From: Streptomyces xanthochromogenes
GTDB lineage: Bacteria; Actinomycetota; Actinomycetes; Streptomycetales; Streptomycetaceae
Direction of reading: 5' to 3'
DNA: 64,000 nt
NCBI RefSeq assembly: GCF_014650455.1
Contig: NZ_BMUZ01000019.1
Span: 1 to 64,000, forward strand
Shown: piece after piece, positions 8,376 to 16,871 of the stretch
How positions within the stretch are numbered: the stretch's first letter is position 1
Layout of the letters: each line of letters starts with the position of its first letter
Translations under genes and position numbers: made by a program
Notes under the pieces: generated by a model
The model's database searches: none
What the model saw: the letters and a program-made list of their open reading frames with translations, nothing else
Told to the model about the DNA's origin: nothing

Positions 8376-9578
8376 CTACCGCGACATCGTCAGGCCGTCC
8401 TTCGCCGCGCCGCGCCCCAGGACCGCCTCGCGGATGTGGTCCTGCGCCTCCGTGTAGTCCTCCCGCCCCGGTGACTTCGTCAGCGCATCGGGCAGGCTCA
8501 TCACCCGGCCGCGGTCCACGTCGATCCACTGCGGGACGAACTCCGCCTTGCTGACCTCCCAGCGCGCCCCGGGCCTGACGGGCGGCGCGAAGGTGAAGCG
8601 GGCGATGGAACTCATGTTGCCTCGGTCGTCGCGCGCGCCGGTGTCGTTGAACATCTCGCCCGCGATCTGGTCGCCCTCCCCGTAGACGATCCAGGTGCCG
8701 TTGACCTTCTCGTACGCCTGCGGGATGTGCGCGTGGGTGCCGAGGACAAGGTCGATGTCGGGGCGGCCGTTCGTCTTCGACGCGGTGAGCGCCTTGCCGA
8801 GGGTGAGCTGCTGCTCGTCGGGGTCGGTCTGCCACTCGGTGCCCCAGTGGAGGCTGACGACCACGACGTCGGCGCCCGCCGCCCGGGCCGCCCGCGAGTC
8901 GGCGATGATCTTCTTCTGGTCGATGAGGTGGACCGCCCAGGGCTGTCCGTCCGGCATCGGATAGCCGTTGGTGTCGTAGGTGTAGGCGAGCTGGGCGACC
9001 TTGGCGCCGCCGGCCGAGAGCAGCGCGGGCCGCGCCGACTCCTCGGCCGTGCGGCCCGAGCCGGTGTGCTTCAGGCCGGCCTTGTCGAAGGCCTTCAAGG
9101 TCCGGGCGATGCCGTCGGCGCCGTCGTCCAGGGTGTGGTTGGAGGCGGTCGAGCAGGAGTCGTACCCGGCGTCCTTGAGCGCCGCGGCCACCTGGGGCGG
9201 GGACGTGAACGCGGGGTAGCCGGTGAAGGGGCCTTCGTCCTCTCCGTACACGGTCTCCATGTGACAGATCGCCAGATCGGCCCGCGAGATGATCGGCTTG
9301 ACCCCGGCGAGCATCGGCCGGAAGTCGTAACTCCCGTCCTGCGCATCGGACTTGGCACGCTGAATGGTCGAGTCGTGCGGGAGCACGTCGCCGGTGGCGA
9401 CGAGGGTGAAGGGATGCGCGGCGGGTGCGGGCCCCGAGGCCGGGGTGCGCTGGGCGCCCTGCGGGTGCGGCTGCCGCACGGCGGGCCGCTGCTCCCCGCC
9501 GCATCCCGTGGTGGCCGCGAGCAGGAGGGCCAGGGCGGCCGCCGCCCCGAGTCGGGTGCGTTGGGTCGGCTGGTGCAT
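8376..9578 (-). CDS. CapA/PgsA-like lipoprotein (poly-gamma-glutamate capsule family)
   Basis: A 400-residue exported protein of the metallophosphatase-like CapA family. ATG 9578 is preceded by GGAG; an ATG further upstream at 9626 would bury the signal peptide. The N terminus has a hydrophobic core and the lipobox-like AATTGC. Family motifs are visible: LVATGDVLPHDSTI, SNHTLDDGADGI, VVVSLHWGTEWQTDP and GTHAHIPQAYEKVNGTWIVYGEGD. Members take part in capsule polymer export or assembly but many Streptomyces copies are isolated, as here. The substrate cannot be inferred. Confidence 0.88.
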   Translation of the reverse strand: MHQPTQRTRLGAAAALALLLAATTGCGGEQRPAVRQPHPQGAQRTPASGPAPAAHPFTLVATGDVLPHDSTIQRAKSDAQDGSYDFRPMLAGVKPIISRADLAICHMETVYGEDEGPFTGYPAFTSPPQVAAALKDAGYDSCSTASNHTLDDGADGIARTLKAFDKAGLKHTGSGRTAEESARPALLSAGGAKVAQLAYTYDTNGYPMPDGQPWAVHLIDQKKIIADSRAARAAGADVVVVSLHWGTEWQTDPDEQQLTLGKALTASKTNGRPDIDLVLGTHAHIPQAYEKVNGTWIVYGEGDQIAGEMFNDTGARDDRGNMSSIARFTFAPPVRPGARWEVSKAEFVPQWIDVDRGRVMSLPDALTKSPGREDYTEAQDHIREAVLGRGAAKDGLTMSR

Positions 9579-9853
9579 CGGCGTCGGACTCCGTTGCTCG
9601 AAGGCGGTGGTGTGTCCGAAATCCACCCCGCGAGAACCGGCCAGTCAAGCCGAAAAGCCGTTCATATGATTCAAGATCGCTGAATCGGACGCACCCGCGC
9701 CAGGGCCCGCTCCCCCGCCGCGACCGTTCGCCGTACCACTCGTCGGCCCGGTTCGACCGCTCGCCGCAGGACGGCGGACGACGCCTGTCCCCCGTCCGTC
9801 CGGATGCGCTCGGATACCGCTGGTCAGGGGTTTCGGGGGGAGAGGCGGGCACG

Positions 9854-10474
9854 GTGACGACGGCGGTCGCAGGCATACGGCGCTACACCCACGAGCGGGA
9901 TCTGGCCGAACTGCAGCGCGCGCACGGGCCCGCGCTGCTCCACTTCCTGCTGGGGCTCACCTACGGCGACCGCCAGCGCGCCGAGGACCTCCTGCAGGAG
10001 ACGCTGGTACGGGCCTGGCAGCACCCGGAGGCGTTCGAGGCGCCCTACTCCTCCATGCGGCCCTGGCTGTTCACCGTCGCCCGGCGCCTGGCCATCGACG
10101 CACGGCGGGGCCGGCTGGCCCGTCCCGCCGAGGTCGCCGACGAGGTGCTGCTCGCGACCGCGGAGTGCGCCGACCACACCGAGCGCTGCGCCGCAGCCTT
10201 GGACGTCCGCACGGCCGTGAGGTCGCTCACACCCGAACACCGCGCGGTCCTGGTCCAGTTGTACTTCCGCGGCCTGAGTGTGAACGAAGCGGCCGAAGTG
10301 CTCGGTGTGCCGCCCGGGACCGTCAAGTCCCGTTCGTACTACGCCCTGCGCGCCCTGGCCCGGGTGCTGCCCGGCTATTCTGCGTCGGGTCCCGAAGGGC
10401 TCTCCTCGGTGGGTTCCAGGTCCGCCTCGGTGAGCAGAGCGAGCAGTGAGGACGCCTCGGCGGCTTCGAGGTAG
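9854..10474 (+). CDS. ECF-type RNA polymerase sigma factor
   Basis: A 206-residue sigma-70 factor starting at GTG 9854, with GGGGAGAGG upstream. Region 2 spans about residues 20-95 (AEDLLQETLVRAWQHPEAF, then RPWLFTVARRLAIDARRG) and region 4 about 120-172 (LTPEHRAVLVQLYFRGLSVNEAAEVLGVPPGTVKSRSYYALR). The last ~33 residues (GYSASGPEGLSS...) are low-complexity serine-rich and lie in DNA that also encodes, on the other strand, the end of a zinc-finger gene. Membership of the ECF class is clear; the promoter it reads is unknown. Confidence 0.92.
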   Translation: MTTAVAGIRRYTHERDLAELQRAHGPALLHFLLGLTYGDRQRAEDLLQETLVRAWQHPEAFEAPYSSMRPWLFTVARRLAIDARRGRLARPAEVADEVLLATAECADHTERCAAALDVRTAVRSLTPEHRAVLVQLYFRGLSVNEAAEVLGVPPGTVKSRSYYALRALARVLPGYSASGPEGLSSVGSRSASVSRASSEDASAASR

Positions 10475-10581
10475 GCGGCCCGGCACGGCGCGCACCGGCG
10501 CAGATGCGCGGCGACGGCGCGGTCCTCCTCCGGCTCCAGGGCGCCCAGCACATGAGCGCCGAGGAGATGCCGCACATGCAT
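10375..10581 (-). CDS. Small soluble zinc-finger (zf-HC2/ZAS) protein, candidate anti-sigma factor
   Basis: A 68-residue protein from ATG 10581 with GAGG just upstream. It carries the ZAS signature His26-x3-Cys30-x2-Cys33 (HLRRCAPC) after a short helix (HLLGAHVLGALEPEEDRAV), and an acidic C terminus, with no membrane helix. This is the minimal form of an anti-sigma zinc-binding domain. It converges on the ECF sigma gene and the two reading frames overlap by 100 nt (10375-10474), an unusual arrangement because such regulators normally follow their sigma gene on the same strand. Pairing with this sigma factor is inferred. Confidence 0.75.
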   Translation of the reverse strand: MHVRHLLGAHVLGALEPEEDRAVAAHLRRCAPCRAAYLEAAEASSLLALLTEADLEPTEESPSGPDAE

Positions 10582-10703
10582 GAGTACCTCGTGTCTTGTG
10601 ACGGATCCTGCCCTTCTGGCCACGGCGGGCACGCGCCCCCGGTTCAATGCTCCCTGGAGCTCCCCGGGAGCGCCGGGACGGTCGATGAAAGAGGCGAGAC
10701 AGG

Positions 10704-11198
10704 ATGCGTCCGGAGGGAAGTAACGGGACCAGTGGTGGCGAACTGCTGGTGCCGATGGCATGGATGTACGCGGAGTACATCGCCGACGAATTGCTGCGCA
10801 CCGGCGATCTGATGCCGCCGACGACGCTGGAGTTCAGAGCCGGGCGCAATGCCCTCGCCCTGACGATCTTCCTCTCCGACGGGGCAGTCGGCGGGGCCCT
10901 GGTGGTGGCGCGGCTGGACGAGTGGAGCTCGCTCACCGCCGCCGGGCGGCCCTGGCGGCACTGGGTCTGCGCGCGACTGCACCGACTGCTGCACGATCAG
11001 GAACGCGGACCCGATGTGGAGATGGCACGGACGGCCTGGCGATGGCTGGAGGAGACGGAGCTGCTCGCGGCCGACCTGGACGCCGTGGTGCCGGGCGGGG
11101 TCGATCCCCGGGCCGACACCGAGGACGAGCCCCGGGTGTGGACCCCCGCGTGGGAACTCGGCCTGCCGTTGGGCCACTTGGCGATCCACTTGTTTTGA
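10704..11198 (+). CDS. Unrecognised protein of 164 residues
   Basis: ATG 10704 follows an AGGCGAGACAGG stretch that can serve as ribosome binding site. Codon use is fully typical of the surrounding genes. I see no signal peptide or membrane helix; the sequence has a central strand-rich part (TLEFRAGRNALALTIFLSDG) and a tryptophan-rich helical part (WRHWVCARLHRLL, TAWRWLEETELLAADLDAVVPGG). It is divergent from the zinc-finger gene and convergent with the histidine kinase gene, 7 nt from its stop. No family is recognised. Confidence 0.7.
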   Translation: MRPEGSNGTSGGELLVPMAWMYAEYIADELLRTGDLMPPTTLEFRAGRNALALTIFLSDGAVGGALVVARLDEWSSLTAAGRPWRHWVCARLHRLLHDQERGPDVEMARTAWRWLEETELLAADLDAVVPGGVDPRADTEDEPRVWTPAWELGLPLGHLAIHLF

Positions 11199-11205
11199 CG
11201 CCCAG

Positions 11206-12387
11206 TCAACTGTGCACACCCGCACGGTACTTGGGAATCCGTACCGTGATCTTCATGCCCGCGCCGACACCCGTCTCGATGACGAGGCCGTAGGCGTCGC
11301 CGTAGACCTGCCGCAGTCGTTCGTCGACGTTGAGCAGGCCGATGCCGCCCGAGGCGCCGCCCTCGCCGCGCAGGATGCGGCGCAGCCGCTCCGGTTCCAT
11401 CCCCGCCCCGTCGTCCTCGATCACCACCTCGGCCTCGTTGCCCGCGTCCAGGGCGCTGATGGTGATGCGCCCCGCCCCGACGGCGCCCTCGACGCCGTGC
11501 TTGACGGCGTTCTCGACGAGCGGCTGGAGGCACAGGAACGGCAGCGAGACCGGCAGCACCTCGGGCGCGACCTGGAGAGTGACGGAGAGCCGGTCCCCGA
11601 AACGGGCCCGCACCAGGGCCAGGTACTGGTCGATGGAGTGGAGTTCCTCCGCGAGCGTGGTGAAGTCTCCGTGCCGCCGGAAGGAGTAGCGGGTGAAGTC
11701 GGCGAATTCCAGCAGGAGTTCGCGGGCGCGTTCCGGGTCGGTGCGGACGAACGAGGCGATCGCGGCGAGTGAGTTGAAGATGAAGTGCGGAGAGATCTGG
11801 GCGCGCAGGGCCTTGATCTCGGCCTCGATCAACCGGGTGCGGGAGCGGTCGAGCTCGGCGAGTTCGAGCTGTACGGAGACCCAGCGCCCGACCTCGCCCG
11901 CCGCGCGTGCGAGGACCGCCGACTCGCGGGGCGCGTAGGCGATCAGCGTGCCGAGCACCCGGTCGTCGACGGTGAGCGGCACGGCCACCGCCCAGCGCAG
12001 CGGGCAGTCCAGGTCGTCGCAGGACAGCGCGAACGCCTTGTCGCGCCCCGTTTCGAGCAACGCCCGTACCTGGTCGAGGACTTGGGCACCGTGGTGCTGC
12101 TCCCCCGCCCCGTCCCAGGTCAGGATGGCCTCGCGGTCGGTGAGGCAGAGCGCGTCGGTGCCGAGCAGCGAACGCAGGCCACGGGCCGACTTGCGGGCGG
12201 CCTCGGCGGTGAGCCCGGCGCGCAGCGGCGGCGCGGCGAGCGAGGCGGTGTGCAGGGTCTCGAAGGTGGCGTGCTCGACGGGCGTTCCGACATCGCTGGT
12301 ACGGGCCTGTCGTGCGGCGCGTCGGCCGAGCAGGAACCCGGCGGCGGCGAGGAGCGGTCCGAGGAAGAGCAGGGCGGCCAGGGTCAT
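11206..12387 (-). CDS. LytS/YehU-type sensor histidine kinase
   Basis: A 393-residue kinase, ATG 12387 overlapping the symporter stop by 4 nt. There is a single N-terminal membrane helix (residues 1-20), a GAF-like sensor region (~60-180), and a His_kinase domain with the H-box ALRAQISPHFIFNSLAAI (phospho-acceptor His201). The ATPase part has N-box PLVENAVKHG and G-box IGLLNVDERLRQVYG. Partner of the LytTR regulator at the start of the same operon. A cysteine pair in the sensor region (SCDDLDC) is notable and could bind metal or sense redox state. Confidence 0.93.
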   Translation of the reverse strand: MTLAALLFLGPLLAAAGFLLGRRAARQARTSDVGTPVEHATFETLHTASLAAPPLRAGLTAEAARKSARGLRSLLGTDALCLTDREAILTWDGAGEQHHGAQVLDQVRALLETGRDKAFALSCDDLDCPLRWAVAVPLTVDDRVLGTLIAYAPRESAVLARAAGEVGRWVSVQLELAELDRSRTRLIEAEIKALRAQISPHFIFNSLAAIASFVRTDPERARELLLEFADFTRYSFRRHGDFTTLAEELHSIDQYLALVRARFGDRLSVTLQVAPEVLPVSLPFLCLQPLVENAVKHGVEGAVGAGRITISALDAGNEAEVVIEDDGAGMEPERLRRILRGEGGASGGIGLLNVDERLRQVYGDAYGLVIETGVGAGMKITVRIPKYRAGVHS

Positions 12388-14063
12388 CGCGGTGCGCCTC
12401 CCCCGCGGGCCAGGGATTCGGGCAGATGGAAGCGGGTCATGGCGGCGTTGGTGCCGGCCGGGATGCGTCCCGGGGTGGCGAGCGAGACCCCGATCATGGC
12501 GAGGAAGCCGACCGGCACCGACCAGACGGCGGGCCAGGCGAGCAGCGCGTGCGCGAGCCCCGGCGGGGCGAGCCCGAGAACGGTGGCGGCGACCGCGAGC
12601 AACGCCGAACCGCCCCCGAGGAGGAGCCCGGCCGCCGCCCCCGGCGGGGTCAGCCGCCGCCACCAGATGCCGAGCACGAGCAGCGGGCAGAACGAGGAGG
12701 CGGACACCGCGAACGCCATCCCGACCGCGTCGGCCACCGGCACCCCGCTCACCAGCAGCGCGCCGACGAGCGGCACCGAGATGGCGACCGGTGTGGCCAG
12801 GCGGAAGTGACGTATGCCGCGCGAGGGCAGCACGTCCTGGGTGAGCACTCCGGCGACCGCCATGGTGAGTCCGGAGGCGGTCGACAGGAAGGCGGCGAAC
12901 GCGCCGCCCGCGACCAGCGCGCCGAGCAGATCGCCCCCGGCGCCGCCGACGAGGCGCTCGGGCAGCAGGAGCACGGCGGCGTCCGCGTCACCGGTGAGGG
13001 CGAGTTCGGGGGCGTACAGACGGCCGAGGGCACCGTAGACGGGTGGCAGCAGGTAGAAGGCGCCGATCAGGACGAGGACGACGACGGTGGCACGGCGGGC
13101 CTCGCGGCCGCCCGGGCTGGTGTAGAAGCGGACCACGACGTGGGGCAGGCCCATGGTGCCGAGGAAGGTCGCGACGATCAGCCCGTAGGTGGCGTACAGC
13201 GGGTGTTCCGTGCGGGCGGCGGTGCCGGGGACGCGGGTCGCGGCCGCGAGGGCGAGCCGGGTGCCGGCCCCGACGCGGTGCTCGCCCCGCGCGAGGGTGA
13301 GCGCCTCGCCGTGGCGCGGGCGTCCGTCGACGGTTCCGGTGGCACGGACGGGCAGCGGGTCCGTCAGCCGCAGGGTCAGGGTGTCGGCGACGTGGACGGT
13401 CTGCTGGTGGCGCAGGGCGGCGGGTTCGTCGTAGACCGGACGCGGCGCGCCGTCGCCCCGCCAGGCGAGGACCAGGAAGAAGACGGGGATGAGCAGCGCG
13501 GTCAGCTTCAGCCAGTACTGGAAGGCCTGGACGAAGGTGATCGAGCGCATGCCGCCGGCCGCGACCGCGACCACCACGACGGCCGCGACGAGCACCGGCC
13601 CGAGCCAGCCCGGCGCCCCGGTCAGGATCTTCAACGTGAGTCCCGCGCCCTGGAGTTGGGGCACCAGGTACAGCCAGCCGGCGCCGACCACGAACACGCT
13701 CACCAGACGGCGCACTCCCGGCGATTCGAGCCGGGCCTCGGCGAAGTCGGGCAGCGTGTACGCGCCCGAGCGGCGCAGCGGAGCGGCGACGAACAGGAGC
13801 AGGACGAGATAGCCGGCGGTGTAGCCGACCGGGTACCAGAGCATGTCCGGGCCCTGTACCAGGACGAGCCCCGCGATGCCGAGGAAGGAGGCCGCGGAGA
13901 GGTACTCGCCGCTGATGGCGGCCGCGTTGAGCCCCGGGCCCACGGTGCGCGAGGCGACGTAGAAGTCCGATGTGGTGCGCGAGATGCGCAGGCCGAACCC
14001 GCCGACGAGGACGGTGGCGAGCACGACGGCGGTCACCGCCACCACGGCGTACGTCTGGCTCAC
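12384..14063 (-). CDS. Sodium:solute symporter (SSS family, acetate/pyruvate-permease-like)
   Basis: A 559-residue transporter starting at GTG 14063, which overlaps the upstream DUF485 stop as GTGA. About 13 membrane helices are visible. The motifs FYVASRTVGPGLNAAAISGEYLSAASFLGIAGLV and the AGGMRSITFVQAFQYWLKLTALLIP segment match cation/acetate symporters of the ActP/MctC branch. A large extracytoplasmic loop (about residues 225-305) separates two blocks of helices. A DUF485 partner next door is usual for this branch. Substrate is probably a short-chain monocarboxylate, by family only. Confidence 0.92.
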   Translation of the reverse strand: MSQTYAVVAVTAVVLATVLVGGFGLRISRTTSDFYVASRTVGPGLNAAAISGEYLSAASFLGIAGLVLVQGPDMLWYPVGYTAGYLVLLLFVAAPLRRSGAYTLPDFAEARLESPGVRRLVSVFVVGAGWLYLVPQLQGAGLTLKILTGAPGWLGPVLVAAVVVVAVAAGGMRSITFVQAFQYWLKLTALLIPVFFLVLAWRGDGAPRPVYDEPAALRHQQTVHVADTLTLRLTDPLPVRATGTVDGRPRHGEALTLARGEHRVGAGTRLALAAATRVPGTAARTEHPLYATYGLIVATFLGTMGLPHVVVRFYTSPGGREARRATVVVLVLIGAFYLLPPVYGALGRLYAPELALTGDADAAVLLLPERLVGGAGGDLLGALVAGGAFAAFLSTASGLTMAVAGVLTQDVLPSRGIRHFRLATPVAISVPLVGALLVSGVPVADAVGMAFAVSASSFCPLLVLGIWWRRLTPPGAAAGLLLGGGSALLAVAATVLGLAPPGLAHALLAWPAVWSVPVGFLAMIGVSLATPGRIPAGTNAAMTRFHLPESLARGGGAPR

Positions 14064-14452
14064 TCGGCGCGGCGGCCTTGCGTCGGGCGGCCGTCCGTCG
14101 GACGGTCGGCGACGAGGCGGGCGAAGTCGCGCTCGTTGCGCTCGGCGGTGCGCACGTACCACCAGGCGATGAGGGCGAGGGGCGCGTAGACGGCGAAGCC
14201 GAGCACGCACCAGGTGACGGCGTCGTCGTCCAGGGCGCGGAAGGCGAGCGGGAGGGTGCCGACCGTGAGGGCGAGCACCGCGAACCCGGTCAGTGCGGCC
14301 CGGAGTTGACCACGCATCAGGGAGCGCACGTAGGCGCCGCCGAGCGCGGTCTGCTCGTCGATCTCGGACTGGGCGCGGTGACGCGGCAGCGGGCGGACCC
14401 TCCTCGGCTCCCCGGTGACCCTCTCGCGTCGCGCCGCCTGCTCTGCGGACAT
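14060..14452 (-). CDS. DUF485 membrane protein, symporter partner
   Basis: A 130-residue protein with two membrane helices (about residues 53-74 and 82-100). The pattern SEIDEQTALGGAYVRSLMRGQLRAAL is a DUF485-like lead-in. Such proteins nearly always precede ActP-type symporters and probably form a complex with them. It ends inside the symporter start codon (GTGA), so translation is likely coupled. The first 25 residues and last 15 are arginine-rich and variable. Confidence 0.88.
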   Translation of the reverse strand: MSAEQAARRERVTGEPRRVRPLPRHRAQSEIDEQTALGGAYVRSLMRGQLRAALTGFAVLALTVGTLPLAFRALDDDAVTWCVLGFAVYAPLALIAWWYVRTAERNERDFARLVADRPTDGRPTQGRRAE

Positions 14453-14497
14453 GGCGCGGAGTGTACGCAGCCGCTCACTGATCGGGGAAGGGGCAGG

Positions 14498-15244
14498 TCA
14501 GCGGGGGCTGCGGCGCAGCAGGCGGTCGCGTACCGTGCGCGCGTGGCGCCGGCTGACGGGGAGTTCGGCGTCGCCGACCCGCACGCTCATGCTGCCCGCG
14601 TCCAGCCGGAGTTCGTCGATCCGGTCGAGGGCGACCAGGTGGCTGCGGTGGATCCGTACGAAGCCGCGGCTGCGCCAGCGCTCCTCCAGGGTGGTCAGCG
14701 GAATCCGTACCAGGTGGCTGCCGCGTGCGGTGTGCAGCCGGGCGTAGTCGCCCTGGGCCTCCGCGTAGGTGATGTCGTCGATGGCCAGGAAGCGGGTGAC
14801 ACCGCCGAGTTCGACCGGAATCTGGTCGGGCTCCTGGACGGTGGCCGTGCGGCCGGAGACGAGTTCGGCGACCCGGCGGACCGCCTCGGCCAGGCGCTCA
14901 CCGCGTACCGGTTTGAGGACGTAGTCGACGGCCTTCAGATCGAAGGCCTGCACGGCGAAGCCCTCATGGGCGGTGACGAAGACGATCAGGGGCGGGCGGG
15001 CGAACCCGGCGAGCAGCCGGGCGATGTCCAGCCCGGTGAGCCCGGCCATGTGGATGTCGAGGAAGACGACGTCGACGCCCTGGTCTCCGTCCTCGCCCGC
15101 TTCGAGGGCGGCGCCGATGAGCCGGAGTGCCTCGGTGGCGCCGGTCGCGCCTTCGGCGGAGCGGATCCGGGGGTCGGAGCGCAGCAGGTAGAGGAGCTCT
15201 TCGAGGGCGGGGGCTTCGTCGTCGACCGCCAGTACGCGCAGCAT
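14498..15244 (-). CDS. LytTR-family response regulator
   Basis: A 248-residue regulator from ATG 15244. The receiver domain shows VLAVDDEAPA, phospho-acceptor Asp63 in VVFLDIHMAG, the TAHEGFAVQAF segment and KPVRGERL. The LytTR DNA-binding domain follows (about residues 140-240), with FVRIHRSHLVALDRI and the closing LPVSRRHARTVRDRLL. It heads an operon RR-DUF485-symporter-kinase on the minus strand; only 45 nt separate it from the DUF485 gene. LytTR regulators bind short direct repeats; no such pair was identified with confidence upstream. Confidence 0.93.
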   Translation of the reverse strand: MLRVLAVDDEAPALEELLYLLRSDPRIRSAEGATGATEALRLIGAALEAGEDGDQGVDVVFLDIHMAGLTGLDIARLLAGFARPPLIVFVTAHEGFAVQAFDLKAVDYVLKPVRGERLAEAVRRVAELVSGRTATVQEPDQIPVELGGVTRFLAIDDITYAEAQGDYARLHTARGSHLVRIPLTTLEERWRSRGFVRIHRSHLVALDRIDELRLDAGSMSVRVGDAELPVSRRHARTVRDRLLRRSPR

Positions 15245-15316
15245 GGGGCCGGAGTGTAGGCGGGGTCGTGCCGGGGTGTCGTGAGTGTTCGGGTCGCTTT
15301 CCGCGTACCTGACGGC

Positions 15317-15937
15317 ATGAGTTCGCCGCAGATCCACCAGGACGTCGGGGCCTACGCCCTCGGTGTGCTCGGTGCCGCCGACGCCTTCCGCTTCGAGGAG
15401 CACCTCGCCGGGTGCGCCCGGTGCGGTGCGCTGCTCGCCGAGTTCGGCAGCGTGGCGGCGCTGCTCGCCGCCTACCTCGCGGGCGGCCCGGTGCCCGATC
15501 CCCCGGTGTCGCCGGAGGTGCTGCACCGGATGCTGGGCGCGGTGGCCCGCCGGCGCCGGCGCGGACGCGTGGTGCGGCTCGGCCTGGTGGCTGCCGCGGG
15601 GGTGCTGGTGGCGGGCGGGACGGGCATCGCCCTCGAACCCGCGGCGCCCGGCTGGAAGGTGGCCTCGCACGCGCCCGGGGTGACGGCATCCTTGGTGACG
15701 GCCCCTCAGGAGTGGGGTACGGACGTCGAGTTGGCGCTCTCGGGCGCGGCTCCGGTGTCGTGCACGCTGGTCGCGGTGGGCCGGGACGGCTCCAGGGAGA
15801 CGGTGGCGACCTGGGCGGAGCCGGGCGGCCTGCCGGTGCGGATGCGCGGGGCGGCGGCGCTCGCGCAGAACGCGATCGCCCGCTTCGAGGTGCGGGGCGC
15901 GGACGGGACGCGGCTGGCGACGATCACGCCCCGGTGA
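15317..15937 (+). CDS. Membrane anti-sigma-like protein with zf-HC2 domain
   Basis: A 206-residue protein. ATG 15317 fits the zinc-finger start; no ribosome binding site is seen, so the mRNA may be leaderless, and a GTG at 15281 is the alternative. It has the ZAS motif His29-x3-Cys33-x2-Cys36 (HLAGCARC), a membrane helix after an RRRRRGR stretch (LGLVAAAGVLVAGGTGIAL), and a ~110-residue extracytoplasmic domain rich in beta strands. This is the layout of transmembrane anti-sigma factors such as RskA. No sigma gene adjoins it; the partner may be the ECF factor at 9854 or lie elsewhere. Confidence 0.75.
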   Translation: MSSPQIHQDVGAYALGVLGAADAFRFEEHLAGCARCGALLAEFGSVAALLAAYLAGGPVPDPPVSPEVLHRMLGAVARRRRRGRVVRLGLVAAAGVLVAGGTGIALEPAAPGWKVASHAPGVTASLVTAPQEWGTDVELALSGAAPVSCTLVAVGRDGSRETVATWAEPGGLPVRMRGAAALAQNAIARFEVRGADGTRLATITPR

Positions 15938-15982
15938 GGCGGGGGTTCGCGCGCCCGGACGGCCTCGCACGCGCGGGCGTGG

Positions 15983-16843
15983 TCACTTGAGCAGCTTCGA
16001 CAGGCGTCGGTCGGCGAGGACCTTGCCACCGGTCTGGCAGGTGGCGCAGTACTGGAGGGAGGAGTCGGCGAAGGACACCTCGCGGACGGTGTCGCCGCAC
16101 ACCGGACAGGGCTGCCCGGTGCGGCCGTGCACCCGGAGCCCGCTCTTCTTCTCGGCCTTGAGGCGGCCCGCCGCGAGCCCGTGCGAGCGCTCGACCGCCT
16201 CCGTCAGCGTCGTGCGCATCGCCTCGTACAGCGTGGTCGTCTCGTCCTCGGTGAGGTGGGCGACGGCCTTGAACGGTGACATGCGCGCGACGTGCAGGAT
16301 TTCGTCACTGTAGGCATTGCCGATGCCTGCGATGAGGGACTGGTCGCGCAACGCTCCCTTGAGCTGGCGCCGCTCGCCCTTGAGCAGCGCCGCGAAGTCG
16401 TCGCGTCCGAAGCCGGGGGCCAGCGGGTCGGGGCCGAGCCGGGCGATGCCGGGGACCTCGGACGGGTCGTGGACGAGGTAGGCGGCGAGGCTCTTGCGGG
16501 TGCCGGCCTCGGTGAGGTCGAAGCCCGCGCCGCCGGTCAGCGAGACCCGCAGCGCGAGCGGGCCCTTGCCGGGCTTCGGCGGGGTGGCGGGCAGGGCGTC
16601 GTACCACCGCAGCCAGCCCGCCCGGGCGAGGTGGACGCACAGGTGCAGGCCGTCGGCGTCGAGGTCGAGGAACTTGCCGTGCCGGGCGACACCGGTGACG
16701 GTGCGCCCGGCGAGGGCGGTGTACGGCGGGTCGTAGGTCTTCAGGACGCTGATCGCGACGGGCACGGCGGCCGCGATCTCCTGCCCGACCAGGTGGTCGG
16801 AGAGGAATTCCCGCAGGGCCTCGACTTCGGGCAGTTCCGGCAT
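15983..16843 (-). CDS. Fpg/Nei-family DNA glycosylase/AP lyase
   Basis: A 286-residue base-excision repair enzyme. The catalytic N terminus MPELPEVE (Pro/Glu at positions 2-3 of the gene product) is intact, and the beta-hairpin lysine is in ARHGKFLDL. The helix-two-turn-helix is visible as LRDQSLIAGIGNAYSDEILHVARMSPF, and the C-terminal zinc finger as CPVC-x16-CATC. The arginine-bearing loop of classical MutM (QRATFYC) is instead DSSLQYC, and a lysine-rich tail follows, so this belongs to the divergent actinobacterial Fpg/Nei branch rather than typical MutM. Lesion range is unknown. Confidence 0.9.
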   Translation of the reverse strand: MPELPEVEALREFLSDHLVGQEIAAAVPVAISVLKTYDPPYTALAGRTVTGVARHGKFLDLDADGLHLCVHLARAGWLRWYDALPATPPKPGKGPLALRVSLTGGAGFDLTEAGTRKSLAAYLVHDPSEVPGIARLGPDPLAPGFGRDDFAALLKGERRQLKGALRDQSLIAGIGNAYSDEILHVARMSPFKAVAHLTEDETTTLYEAMRTTLTEAVERSHGLAAGRLKAEKKSGLRVHGRTGQPCPVCGDTVREVSFADSSLQYCATCQTGGKVLADRRLSKLLK

Positions 16844-16871
16844 AGGTCCAGGGTGCCCCGGCCGGGCCCGC

